A stretch of 64,000 nt of DNA from Congeria kusceri (Eukaryota; Mollusca; Bivalvia; Myida; Dreissenidae): NCBI GenBank assembly GCA_027627225.1, contig JAPFQT010000040.1, positions 1,402,501 to 1,466,500 on the forward strand. The letters are read 5' to 3'. The notes under the pieces are model-generated. The model did not search any database and was not told the DNA's origin. It saw nothing but the letters and a program-made list of their open reading frames with translations. The translations under genes and the position numbers were made by a program. This document shows, one piece after another, positions 20,574-31,115 of the stretch. Position 1 is the stretch's first letter. Every line of letters starts with the position of its first letter.

Positions 20574-21251
20574 TTATGCCCCCGATTGAAGATGGCAGGG
20601 TATATTTATTTGCTAATGTCGGTCGGTCTGTCTGTTGGTCGGTCGGTCTGTCAGTAGACCACTTTCGTTTCGGCTCTCTAACTTCAACAGTTTCCATCTG
20701 ATCTTCACTAAACTTCATGAATATGTTTGTGGGCATAATATCTAGGTCATGTTTAATAATTAACCAAATCGCCCTAGGAACTGTGGAGTTATTGCCCTTG
20801 AATTATGAAATTGGCTTTTTTTTATTGAATTCAGCTCTTAAGTCCACAGTTTTCATCCGATCTTCACCAAACTTCAGGAAAATGTTTGTTTGAATAATAT
20901 TTCGGTCAAGTTTGATAACCAGTCAAATCAGCCCAGGAATTGTGGAGTTATCACCCGTAAATTATCTGATATTGGCCTTTTTAGGGGTTTCCACTCTCTT
21001 AGTCCAACAATGTTCATACAATCTTCACCAAACTTCATGAACATGTTTGTGGGCTAAGTTTAATAATCAGCCAAATTGCCCCTGGAATTGTGGAGTAATT
21101 GCCCGTAAATTATCTAAAATTGGCCTTTTTTAGCCGTTTCATTCATGCATTTTTTTGCTGTTTAGTTCAATTATCAACCAAATCGTCCCAATGTCTATTT
21201 AGCTATTTTATGCTAGAGGGGGCATAACTGTTTTACAAACAGCTCTTGTTT
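20574..21251 (+). mobile_element. Core-repeat element with inverted subterminal motif and 3' hairpin
   Basis: The left end has ATGCCCCC (20576) followed by a GGTC/GTCT microsatellite (20620-20655). Three core units of about 160 bp start with ATCTTCACNAAACTTCA at 20701, 20860 and 21021. Near the right end GGGGGCAT (21218-21225) is the inverse of the left motif. It is followed at once by a perfect 6-bp stem CTGTTT-TAC-AAACAG (21228-21242) and CTCTTGTT. A 5' motif with an inverted copy just before a 3' stem-loop is the described layout of Helentron-type rolling-circle elements. Confidence 0.65.
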
Positions 21252-21980
21252 CAAGTTGATTTACCTGTTTTTGTGTCTGCAAAATGCATTAACATGCTTA
21301 ATCAATGATGTACATGTTAGTTATATATCTAGTTTTTGGTTTGCAATTGGTAAAATAATCAGCACTTGCTCGAAGCCGGGAATAGTAAAAACTTATTCTG
21401 GCAAGTTAAAATGTTGACCTGTCTGCCTGAAGGGCAAGTATATGATTGATGTAAAATTAGGAAATTGACCTGATTAGTTACTGTCTAGATTTACACATTT
21501 CAGAAAAGTTCATTGGATTTGTGCAAGTTAAAATTGTATGTCCTTATGGGCAAGTCCCTCAAAACAACTATAGCAAAGACTGAAAATACATGAATTTAAG
21601 ATAGAATGTGAATATTGAATCGTAAAAGATGAATTTGCAGCTTATAAAGATTCCAACATGAATTCATGTCAGAACAATGCTTTTGGAAACTGAAGACACC
21701 ACACTACCAAATTCATATTTATAGGAGTACCATTCTTTGTGTTAGTGTTCGTTTATTTAACAGCATGTTGTACAATACGCTGATGTATTTGGACGAGTAC
21801 ACGGCATGCAAACAATATTAGAAGATTGAATAGGCAATATTACTAGTATATGTTAAGTGCATATAGTATTTAATATATACACTGTACATATTCATCCTTT
21901 TAAAGAAATCTTGGACTACCAGCTTGAAGATCTTTCACATCATGTATCTACAAATGTTAAAAGAGGAAAATATAAAGCAG
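21252..21980. other. AT-rich spacer, nothing recognised
   Basis: No supported gene. GGCAAGTTAAAATGTTGACC and GTGCAAGTTAAAATTGTATG near 21400 and 21520 are a diverged direct repeat. Confidence 0.4.
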
Positions 21981-22620
21981 AAACAACTAGAATACATTTG
22001 GAAAGCGCCATCCTCAGCCAAGATGTCCCACGCTTCCCATGTGGTATGCAAACAACAAGTTATAGAGCATAATGTGGCAGTTTGTCCAATAATAAGGAAT
22101 CCTTAAATAAATTCATGGATCCAGATGGTGATCAGGATCTCAAACAAAATCAAATCATTTGTTTGTTGATACATTTCAGAAAAGTCTGCCAAGAAGATTC
22201 CACTTCCCCATGTGTTTTACAACTGATGAGTCATGCTAATTACTTATAAAATTTGGCAATTTGCCCATTCTCCCAATAATGAAGAATCTAGACAGTGATC
22301 CAGATCCCACCAAAATGATATGTTCATTGACTCATTTCAATTTTCTGAGAAAAGTCTGCCAAGAAGTTTCAATCCCCCATGTGTTTTGCAACTAATGAGT
22401 CATACTAATAAAAATGTGGCAGTTTGCCCTTTCTCCCAATAATGAAGAATCCAGGTGGTGATCTAATCTCCATCAAATTATTTGTTCATTGACACTTTTC
22501 AATGTTCTCAGAAAAGTTCATAGAAATCTGTACATAACTTTTTTGTGTGAACAGACAACTAACTGCCAGACAAACCAGCGCCAGCAAAAACATAACCTTC
22601 TTGGCAGGGATAAAGACATC
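21981..22620 (+). repeat. Tandem element with 163-167 bp units
   Basis: Units are marked by CCAGATGGTGATC (22121), CTAGACAGTGATC (22288) and CCAGGTGGTGATC (22451). The preceding stretch (AGCCAAGATGTCCCACGCTT, 22016) matches the unit part GCCAAGAAGATTCCACTTCC, so a partial leading unit exists. Each unit holds GTGGCAGTTTG or a variant and CCCATGTG. The right end GACAAACCAGCGCCAGCAAA resembles the end of bivalve core-repeat elements. Confidence 0.6.
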
Positions 22621-22852
22621 TGTGCATTATTTAAAAAAAAAAATAGGAAACTAACAAAAATCTAATTGTATTATAAGATTAATGGAATCGGAACAAATCA
22701 GAGCCAATTTATGTTTTATAAATTCCATAAAATCTTACTGAACAACAGTGAAAGTGAATTATATAATCATCATTTAATGTCGTAATTCGTTTTAATAGGG
22801 GTTGATGCTTGTCATATAAATGCTCATGACTGGATTCCACCGTTTGTTGCAG

Positions 22853-22963
22853 ATTCACAGCCAGTGTTGGGCAACTTCCAGCCTACCGCCAGTTATACTT
22901 GTCCATTGGGAACAACCCCTGATGTCCGGAACGTTTCACAGGGAGCGACAGTGGTTTTCACAG
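22853..22963 (+). CDS. Internal coding exon of an unrecognised gene (gene P)
   Basis: A strong acceptor (CCACCGTTTGTTGCAG) precedes and a donor (ACAG|GTTTGT) follows. The 111-nt exon is open in the frame starting with two leftover bases. It encodes 36 residues including SQPVLGNFQPTASYTCPLGT and DVRNVSQGATVVFT, with one N-glycosylation-type sequon (NVS). It ends in phase 1, and the next exon found, at 26687, needs exactly two bases to complete the codon, so the two join in frame. I do not recognise the protein. Upstream exons were not identified; the start codon is probably far to the left. Confidence 0.5.
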
Positions 22964-23593
22964 GTTTGTTCCCTATTGTTTATCAATTTACAAACAATTG
23001 GTCTGGTGTCTGCCTCGCAAATAGGTGGTCCTCAGTTTGATCACAACCCAGGGAGTGTTTGAAAGATCTTGCTTACAAGACACCAAGTACATGTACTGGT
23101 TCTAACCAGGAAACGGACTTGAAAGAGTCTTAATAAGCCTTGACGTTATCAAACAAAAATAAATGTGTTTAAACTTCTTTAATCTTGTGAAGTTTTTGCA
23201 GCCCCACTTTGCATGCCAATTAACAAGTTGCATAATGGCTTCAGTATAGAATCTCATGTCATAAACTAATGCCTTGAGCAATTAACATGGGGTATAATTG
23301 CAGATAACAGTACCAACTTACTATCTGAGATTTTTATGTGTTGCAATTTTACTATTTTTGGACAGATTTCTAACAGTTCTATTTTTGTTACTCTAAAAAT
23401 TCAGACTTTGAAAAAAAGAAAATATTGTTTAGTGTCTGAAAACATACCAGTATATATTGAATATAGAAACTGAATCAGCTGTATGAGATACAGTCTTCAC
23501 AATGTGAAAACTACTGCCACCATGAATGATCATCAGCCAGGAACCGCCGCTAAATGTTTTGACCCTTTAATCTCAGGACAATCAACATGTCAG

Positions 23594-23830
23594 CAATTGG
23601 CTTTCAGCTCTTCGCATGTCTTTCAAGCCATATCTGGATGCTGTCCCTTTTGCAAGAGATATCTTTTGTACAACCTTCTTTTTGTCTCTTCAAGTGATTC
23701 CTTTGGCACTGAGTGTTTTCCGCAGAGATTGTGCAACAACTCCTCAGGTCTATATGTCCACAAGAAATTGCCAAGTTTTCAAACCTTCTGTGCTGCTCTC
23801 TTTCTGCAACTCAGAATATGTTGATTCCAT
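23594..23830 (+). other. Open block in intron of gene P, possibly an exon
   Basis: The block starts after an acceptor-like CCCTTTAATCTCAG and has a possible donor CTCAG|GTCTAT near 23754. Two plus-strand frames are open across it: one includes NWLSALRMSFKPYLDAVPFA and a hydrophobic stretch, the other is cysteine-rich. One minus-strand frame is also open. Only the cysteine-rich frame fits the phase of exon 22853-22963. It could be an alternative exon, a decayed mobile-element ORF or chance. Confidence 0.25.
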
Positions 23831-25841
23831 AGTTTCTAGGAAAATCTCAATAAAAATAAAGATCAAGTGGAAATCAAAACCATGCAATTCAAAACCTGTT
23901 TTAAACAGACTTGTTCACATATTTTCATATTTTTTTGAAAAATGTAATTTGATGTGTAAAGGCCATACCAATTAAAGTCTTTGTTTCGCGTCCTCAGGCG
24001 GGTAGGTTTTTGAATGTCTAAACGAAAAAAAATAATTTGACAATGTGAAAAATATAGTTTGAAAGTATAAAAAAAGAAAGAAAGATTTATAGGTGTTTTT
24101 ACCAGTATTTGTATAAACAGTGTGCAACTAGTCAATTTACAGTCAAAATACTGTGTTAAAGTAGGTTCCCAATATGAAGATGATAAACATGTATAACAGT
24201 TTTGTAGGTAAACATTTGCTTTAGCTTTGTTTGCCATGAATAAGTTGTGAAAGAAAAATGTTTGTTTTTTTATCGACTCATTGTTTTTTTCCTGCCTGGC
24301 TTTCAAAAAATCATGGGGACGCTAAACATAGAAATCAAATTTGTATGGCCTAACTGGAAAACCTAAAGCAGTTGGACATCTGACCTTCATTCATAGTAGA
24401 AATTTTAACGCTATGTAAGAGATCCAAAATACTGATGAAAAGTGTTACAAATGCTTTATAATTTTTTATCCATTTCATTTAATGATTTTTCATAAGTGAC
24501 ACTGTATTTCCAATGTATTTATATGCCAGTTGGGTTATTTCTCTCCGTTACATAAGCTATTCTTTAATTTCGGGAATCTGTGTTTGAAGATTGTCAAGTC
24601 ATCAATCTGTGAACAGGTTCCTTTAACACATTAAATTTAATCCCTGAGTTGTAAATGTACAATCTTTGTTCATTAAAAAATGTGGTCATTAATAAAATAA
24701 TTTGATTCCAATGGATATTTTGTTATATTTACAAGCACAGAACATGCTGATGCTCCTAAAATCTTTGAAATTATCTACATCTGACCGTTCCAACAGCGTG
24801 TCCATGACCTACTAGGTGGGTGTTGTTGCTGGTGTTGATGTTTTAGCTGACAATTGATATATTCCTTAAAGAATAGTGATTCTAATAGTTTATCTGGTGG
24901 TACATGTGGTACATGAACTTAAAATAAAAGAATTTGAATGGTCACACTGCAACTCGTTCACAAATCTTTCCATCACTACGACTGTAAATATTTTAGCTCG
25001 GAAAAATTAACCATTGAACACCAAACTTTATGCATGAATTCATTACAAATCCATTACGATTAATACCCGTACATAATTCTACATACTGGATTCATGTTTA
25101 ATTAATGTAAGAGCATTTCACTGAACATACATCTATGGTATCAATAAGAATGTGAAACATATGTACAGACAAAACAGTACATAGGAAATAGTTCAAGCTA
25201 GAGTTCATGAGTGTCAAGTCAGGTCATCCCAGGTATACATATTTATTCATACCGCAGCTAATAAAACTATGTAGGTCTGACAATCGAGGGTAGAATAGAT
25301 GCTCTGCGTATGCGTATTCTTTCATCGGTGCTTGGTTAGCTCGTATGCATAATCAATATATCAGGTATTATCATGTGGTTTATTGTATGGGAGCGTCGCT
25401 TGATTGACATGGCATGTTATGTTTGATAAGTTTGTTGATTAAAACATTTAAAACGTGAAACCCTCGATTGTTTTGATGTGCGACTAATTGACTGCTGGTT
25501 CTGCTTATAATACTTGTTGTTTAGCCACGCATTTTGCTGTTATGGCCAAAGATTAGAGGCTCTTTTGTATGATGGTGGAAAAATATACATTGCACTGACT
25601 AAACTCCACTTGTGGTAATTTATGCATATAACGAGGCTCATTCGATGGTCTCAAACTGATCCCTATATGTTTCAAGTGATATTGGTCAGTGACAATATAA
25701 TAAACTCGTTGAAACTGGAGAAAGTTTGTATTTATATAAAGACCGTTGGTTGCTTATGACAGTATTAAGTGACATTACAATTACTCAAAATGATCTTTGA
25801 AACGTTATATACGATGTATGTGTCCCCATGCTGTGAGTAGC
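23831..25841. other. AT-rich intron-like spacer of gene P
   Basis: No further exon was supported. The 147-codon minus-strand frame at 23863-24306 is lysine- and phenylalanine-rich as expected for AT-rich DNA, and I do not accept it. Confidence 0.4.
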
Positions 25842-26031
25842 TGATCGATGGTCTAGTGGCAACACATTGACTTCACAATGAAGGATTTTCAAGTTTGAGA
25901 CCCCGCTACACCATAACCTACTAACCGAGTCTTTCACATGAGACTTTAAACTGAGGTGCAGTGTACTATGTGCTTCTCACTGGGCACTAAAATATCCAGG
26001 GTCTCCTCTGGAATGGGGCATCTCCTGTATC
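25842..26031 (+). mobile_element. tRNA-headed SINE, family 1, plus-strand copy
   Basis: The head resembles a tRNA: A-box GGTCTAGTGG (25850), anticodon-loop-like CTTCACA (25870) and B-box GTTTGAGACCC (25893). The body runs through CCGCTACACC, TCACATGAGACTTTAAACTG, GGGCACTAAAA and CTCCTCTGGAATGGGG. A diverged copy in opposite orientation lies at 63335-63500. The broken acceptor stem and long body rule out a functional tRNA gene. Confidence 0.65.
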
Positions 26032-26235
26032 TCACTTCATCCCCCATAATACAACTAACAAGTCTTCTGTAATATGATCGGTGTTGCGTCTCTCTTATGT
26101 TCTGATATGTCCATGCTCCTGGTTGTCTTTTTTTCGGATGTAACAATATTCTGATATAGGGATATAAATTCTATGGTCTGCTCCATATCTTTACAGTGGA
26201 GTTTGCTGTATATAGAGGTTATTTGTTTGTTTTCG

Positions 26236-26359
26236 GTGTTGTAACGCATGATATCATCACCAGAAAGGGAGACAATTAATATTCTCACGAGCGCTTGCGC
26301 GAGTAAAAAAATGTAAATTGTCTCCCTTTTAGGTGATGATATCACATGTTATCACGCCA
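26236..26359. mobile_element. Short near-palindromic element (hairpin, 124 bp)
   Basis: GATATCATCACC-agaa-AGGGAGACAATT (26249-26277) is mirrored by AATTGTCTCCCTTTT-AGGTGATGATATC (26316-26343). The loop is rich in GCGC (GAGCGCTTGCGCGAG). Weaker inverted similarity extends to GGTGTTGTAACGC and ATGTTATCACGCC. MITE-like foldback in the last intron of gene P. Confidence 0.6.
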
Positions 26360-26686
26360 AAAACAAACACTTAAAAAAAGTATTTAATGCTTTATTAACC
26401 TTTGTTTTACATTTTATTGGAAAATATAATGGGAATCATAACGTCATGATGTCAAAATAATGACGTCATTTCACAGTTTTGAGACCAGCGGCGATGACGG
26501 TCCGTTTCATTTAGCGTATTTAATCGGGACCCAAAAAGTAGCCCCTCACTGTGAGTGATATAGGGATATATCTCACAGATATTTTTATATATTTCACTAC
26601 TTAGAATTAAATAAAAAACTTTATTTTAACTTTACACAATAACCTGCAGTAATAGTAATTTAATGATGCTGTTTTTCTTGTTGCAG
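26360..26686. other. Intron end of gene P
   Basis: TGACGTCA motifs occur near 26442-26468 (CATGATGTCAAAATAATGAC, GTCATTTC), but without context no function is assigned. The stretch ends with the acceptor GTTTTTCTTGTTGCAG. Confidence 0.4.
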
Positions 26687-26820
26687 TCAGCAGCCATTCC
26701 ACACTAAGGGATAGCAACAACCCGGATCCTGACAGCAAAGCATTCCTGAGCGATGCGGAAACCGTGCACATGTTTGGGGGGAAATACGTGGTAGCAGACG
26801 ACTGAGTTACAGCCAAGGAG
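26687..26820 (+). CDS. Last coding exon of gene P with stop codon
   Basis: After a strong acceptor (TTTTTCTTGTTGCAG) the frame compatible with exon 22853-22963 runs 38 codons to TGA at 26803. The peptide starts SSHSTLRDSNNPDPDSKAFL and ends in HMFGGKYVVADD. It is polar and acidic, like a cytoplasmic or linker tail, with no membrane segment or domain I can name. Fifteen bases after the stop a donor-like GGAG|GTAAAC suggests one more, untranslated exon. Codon use is mixed and less AT-rich than the surroundings, which favours real coding sequence. Confidence 0.55.
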
Positions 26821-27157
26821 GTAAACTTTTTCAAAACCTTCAACGGCCAATGAAGTAAACAGGTGTTCAAATTCTTAATTCTTTTTTTTAAATGTAAAAT
26901 TATAATGACTGAAGTTTGGGTTGTTGGTGATTAATGGAAATCTGATCAAAATGTTTGAATTTAATTGCGAAATCTTCTGAAAGCTGACCGGTATTACCTT
27001 TTTTGGTATTACATGTAAAAAAATCTATTGTTTATTGTACATGCAGATTTATATACAAAGTAATGCATTTTTATTCGCATTGTATAGCATACATATATAT
27101 TTTCACATGAACAACATTTTTATACATTGAAATATGCAATGCAAGTATTGAAGGTTT
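26821..27157. other. Intron in the 3' UTR of gene P (inferred)
   Basis: AT-rich, with nothing recognised beyond the donor at 26821. Confidence 0.3.
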
Positions 27158-27235
27158 ATACGGGTATTTGAACTCCCGTCCCACAGCTCCGTAGCCCACT
27201 GCTCTATCCACTGTACCACTCTGGCTTGTGGTTTC
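27158..27235 (-). mobile_element. tRNA-like SINE head or tRNA pseudogene
   Basis: On the minus strand GTGGTACAGTGGATAGAGC resembles a D-arm/A-box and GGGAGTTCAAATACCCG a T-arm/B-box, about 35 bases apart as in tRNAs. The acceptor stem does not pair. It faces the plus-strand tRNA-like element at 27397, with a perfect hairpin (27286-27333) between them. Confidence 0.5.
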
Positions 27236-27285
27236 ATTGGTATTGAAAAGGGATTGTATGGATAGAATGAGTGCTAAATATAGCA

Positions 27286-27333
27286 ATCACATGACTTGGA
27301 CTTGGTCACATGACATAGTCCAGGTCATGTGAT
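27286..27333. repeat. Short hairpin
   Basis: ATCACATGAC-TTGGACT pairs with AGTCC-A-GGTCATGTGAT around a 14-base loop that itself contains TCACATGA. No terminator context applies in this genome. Confidence 0.6.
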
Positions 27334-27396
27334 TTTTTTTACTGTTATTTTTTATTGAAATGATAAATAAATGTTTCGAACAGCTACTAGCAGAAG

Positions 27397-27606
27397 CCTC
27401 AATAGCTCAGTTGGTAGAGCAGTGGTCTTGAGAGGCTTGGTGTGTGGGTTCAAATACCGCTCCGACCAAGGGGAGTTTTAAACAACTCCTGGGGGGGGAA
27501 GGGGGGCAGAACCACCACTTTCCAAGGGAAAGTGGAGGTTCTACCCCCCCCCAACCAAGGGTTAGGTAAAAATGTACTTTTTGGTACAAAAAGAAAAGAA
27601 ATAAAA
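27397..27606 (+). mobile_element. tRNA-headed SINE with a G-rich/C-rich hairpin body
   Basis: The head CCTCAATAGCTCAGTTGGTAGAGC matches a tRNA D-arm/A-box very well, and GGGTTCAAATACCGC is B-box-like. The anticodon arm and acceptor stem do not pair, so it is not a working tRNA. The body contains a long hairpin: GGGGGG-C-AGAACC-A-CCACTTTCC facing GGAAAGTGG-A-GGTTCT-A-CCCCCC (27501-27550). The end is A-rich (AAAAAGAAAAGAAATAAAA, 27588-27606), as for retroposed SINEs. Confidence 0.65.
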
Positions 27607-28117
27607 ACATGTTATCATTGTCCCTACCCCCACATCGTAATTTTTAGGGCAAATTAAAACAAACACCAGAAATCTTTCTAATTATTTTTTTATTCCTCTT
27701 ATGCATCTTTTATGGCAAATATAACAAATATTTTATACAATATTTAGGCCAAGAAAAAACTATAGTGGTTCAGGTTTCACTACCAACCCTTCTTTCATCA
27801 CCTCAACCTTAAGAATTTTTAAGAGAAAAAAAATAATTGTTTCTTATCGAGTTTAAATATGACGATTTCCCAAAGATTCCGTCAGTTACACCTGAACCAC
27901 AGATTTTTTCTTTGGCCTGAACTAAACAGGGCTCACCCTGGCTCAACCTTTTCTTTAGCCAAGTTGAAATTCTTCTCATTTGGGGTATTTTTGGGGGGTT
28001 TATGAAGAAAACATTGTAGCCAAATCTTTAGCCAAATGTTTCAGTGTGTAGCTAGTAGCAGAGTGAGCCCTATTAAAAACATTGTATGTAAAACATTATT
28101 TTTGTATATATTTCCAG
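27607..28117. other. Spacer, possibly intron, with weak repeat phrases
   Basis: No gene supported. GGCTCACCCTGGCTCA and AGAGTGAGCCCT (near 27930 and 28061) face each other and may bound a short interspersed element. The stretch ends with acceptor-like TTGTATATATTTCCAG. Confidence 0.3.
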
Positions 28118-28395
28118 AAGTCATTTGAAAGAATGCAACGTCGCTAACTGAGGTGTTAGAACCTTATCGTCACCTGAGTTGCAGCAGTTAATGATCAGCA
28201 AAGCAAGCCAGTGTGGTACAGGATTTCGATTGAAATGTGCAATACTTGTTAAATTTCTTGTTTCTTCGGACCTTACACCCTAGTGATTTACTGAAATGCA
28301 AATTTGTAATTAAAAATTTACTAATTACACGACTGTGTTACCTATAATAAAATTGTATGGTGAATTTGGGCTAATAAACATCTATGCGAGCCATA
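28118..28395 (+). other. Possible 3' UTR exon of gene P with poly(A) signals
   Basis: It starts after TTTCCAG and contains two AATAAA hexamers, near 28347 and 28373, followed by GCGAGCC and a TTTTTCTTTTTT run. It would be joined to the donor at 26821. Short frames only. Inferred from signals alone. Confidence 0.3.
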
Positions 28396-30300
28396 ATCTG
28401 TTTTTCTTTTTTTTAAGGTTACAAGGCAAATGCTAAGACTGTAAAGTCCAAGCAGAAATTATTTTGAAGGAAAAGTATGTTGCTCACAAGATTTTACACA
28501 AAAACATGATGAGAGTTGTATTAAAATACACAGCAGTGTGAACAGGGCTTAGACTTTTTTTTGCTCTTTTAGTATTACAGCTGAACTCTGTCATCTTGAG
28601 GTGCTGACGCCTATGGCACTGTTAAAATCTTATTACATTGCTTCTAAAGTTTTATTGATCATGCACTATTTTCATTCGATATTTTATCTTCCTGGCAACT
28701 TCAATATATTTCGAAAAACACTTCTACATTTGTTCTGCTGAACAATAATAGTATGTGCTAAGAAAATATAACCTGTATGAGTGACTAAAAACAGCCGACA
28801 AGTACAGCATGTCTGACATGGTTTACAATTTCCATAAATAGTTCAATGCTGATAGGCATTGTTTACATGGGTGATGTTGTTTTGTCAGTTTAAAACAAAG
28901 TATATTAATTTTTGTGGTATTTAATTTATGGTCAATGTGGATTTAGTGGCTTTAACTCAAATGCAGTATTAATGATGAAAAACTGTCCCACTGTTTTCAA
29001 CTGGTTAATCTGTTACATCCTTCCAACTTTGGAGAAAATAAAAGTTCTACTTGTGCCTAGGAATTGAATTACTTATTATTGCTGTCATTGGAACTGACAC
29101 AGTCTGCGAAAGTTTACTTCACTCTAGTGGACAAAAAGAAAATGTGTTGTTTTATGTTTTTCAAACATTAAGCAACTACTTCTTTGTTACTTGTCGGTGG
29201 TTTAAACATTTCAGTTGAAGTATCAGTTGTGCACACGAGGCTAAGACGACTGATGACGCAGGAAAAGTCCCTTATTCCAATAGCACACTAAGAATGTCAT
29301 GTTCATGGAGCTTATATATATATACTGAGCATTAACAAAAGCATTGCATGAATTACATAAGCTCAATAAATGAAAGTAATACCCACACGTATCTTACACA
29401 TGAGACAAAATCTAAATATACTCGGCCAAAAAAAACATGACAATGATTTGTTATCTTTATTGTTTGTGGAATAAATTTCAACCACTATGTCAAAATTTAT
29501 AATTGAGCAAAACATGATTGAGAAAAAGTAAATGCACTTCTGTGCTATGAAAACATTCTGTTTTATAATCAACCATTGTATATGTTGTATCTTGATCCAA
29601 TTCCAGGAACGTTGATAAACTATACACTGTTGGTTTTCTTTTTTGGTCGAGTATAAATGCCCATAATAACATTCAAAGAAATGAACATTTTGTGACATTA
29701 TCAGTGGTGAATTGCTCAAAACTTGTACAGCCAATTAAGCTAACAGTCTTAGGCAATTTAATGAAATTATAAATACGACACAAACTTTTTGATTTGTGAG
29801 TTTAACCTGACCAAGCTATGAATTGACACTGTATTCTGTAAATAATATTTAATAACTGTATTATGTAAATAATATTTAATAAGCAAGTTGTTTGTAATAT
29901 TGATTGTATATACATTAAAAGTTAACTGGCTGTGAGCATAATTGGCCGTTACATCTGTGAGCAACTTGGTCAATACCTTACGCATCATTGAACAGTTGCA
30001 CTTTAATTTGTAAACGTGAAATTTGAAAGATTTTAAATGATCTATGCCAGAGTTAAACAAAATAGCATGTGACAACTTATCAATAAACATACACAATACA
30101 GTAGCAAATAATGATACATTTAACCCCAAATCTAACATATTCATAAATAATACTTTTGTTTTTGCTGAAAACTATCAAATCAACGCCAAACATTTCATCT
30201 CATTTCTAATTTTACAAAAACATTAACTAATTTCCCTCACAACACATGTTTGGACACAAAGGATGTGTTGCCGACACTATTTATTGCCTCTGCAAATTTA
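28396..30300. other. AT-rich intergenic DNA
   Basis: No gene supported. GATGACGCAGGAAAAGTCCC (29253) and AATGTCATGTT recur, with an indel, next to the satellite at 46149-46220, marking a small interspersed repeat. Frames of 120-125 codons at 29363-30144 are AT-biased, without splice or domain support. Confidence 0.4.
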
Positions 30301-31115
30301 TTACCATAAATATTTTACAGTAGAAACAAGAACAAGTATAGCCCCTACCCGAGTTTGAAGATCTGGTCCTTGCGGTTTCAGGAGATTTTTGAAGTCATTT
30401 AACTTTTTTAATCTATATAAACAATGTGACCCCTGGGCGTGGCCAATTTTTACCCCCGGGTCAATATTTGAACAATCTTTGTAGAGAACCACTTTACAAT
30501 GTTTCATACAAAATATGAAACATCTGGGCCCTGCGGTTCCGGAGAACATTTTTTAAGTCATTTTGCTATTTAAGTCTACATGAAAAAGGTGACCCCCTGG
30601 GCATGGCCAGTTTTGACCCCTGGGCCATAATTTTAACAACCTTTGTAGAGGACCACTAGATGATGCCACATACCAAATATGCAAGCTCTCAGCCATGAAG
30701 TTTCAGAGATTTTTAAAGTTTTTGCTTTTAAATCTACTTTTAGCTATATATATGCAGCAGACCTGAAGGATCACCCAAGGATCATTCCTGTGAAGTTTGC
30801 TGGAAACCTCCCCATCAGTTTAGGAGATTATGTTGTTTGAGTGAAAATGCTGACGAACGATGAACAAAAGGCAATCATAAAATCTTACCGTGAGCATGTT
30901 GAGCTAAGAATGACAAAGGTCCATAATTCTGCCAAAACTGATGGCAAAAAACGTTCCTTCCTTTACAATTACCTAGAGGTTAAGTTTGTTCAGCTGTGAA
31001 ATTTTTAGCGAAATCCGCCAAGCAGTTAAAGAGGAGTTGAGTCCACAAAACATTGGGTCATACGGACCGACAAGTGCAAAGTTTAATGCCTCTCACTTTG
31101 TTGGGGGCATAAAAA
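30301..31115 (+). mobile_element. Core-repeat element with about 163-bp units
   Basis: GTGACCCCTGGGCGTGGCC (30426) recurs as GTGACCCCCTGGGCATGGCC (30589), 163 bp away. CTTTGTAGAGAACCACT and CTTTGTAGAGGACCACT (30477, 30640) show the same spacing. The 3' part has ACGGACCGACAAGTGCAA and TTGGGGGCATAAAA (31068-31112), the microsatellite-plus-GGGGGCATAA tail seen in the other elements here. Non-coding. Confidence 0.6.

Noticed and set aside
23863..24306. 147-codon minus-strand frame as a gene
   Set aside because: Composition follows AT-rich DNA (Lys, Phe, Asn, Tyr), with no motif, splice or promoter support.
27397..27470. Functional tRNA gene
   Set aside because: A- and B-box are good, but the acceptor and anticodon stems do not pair, and an element body and A-rich tail follow.
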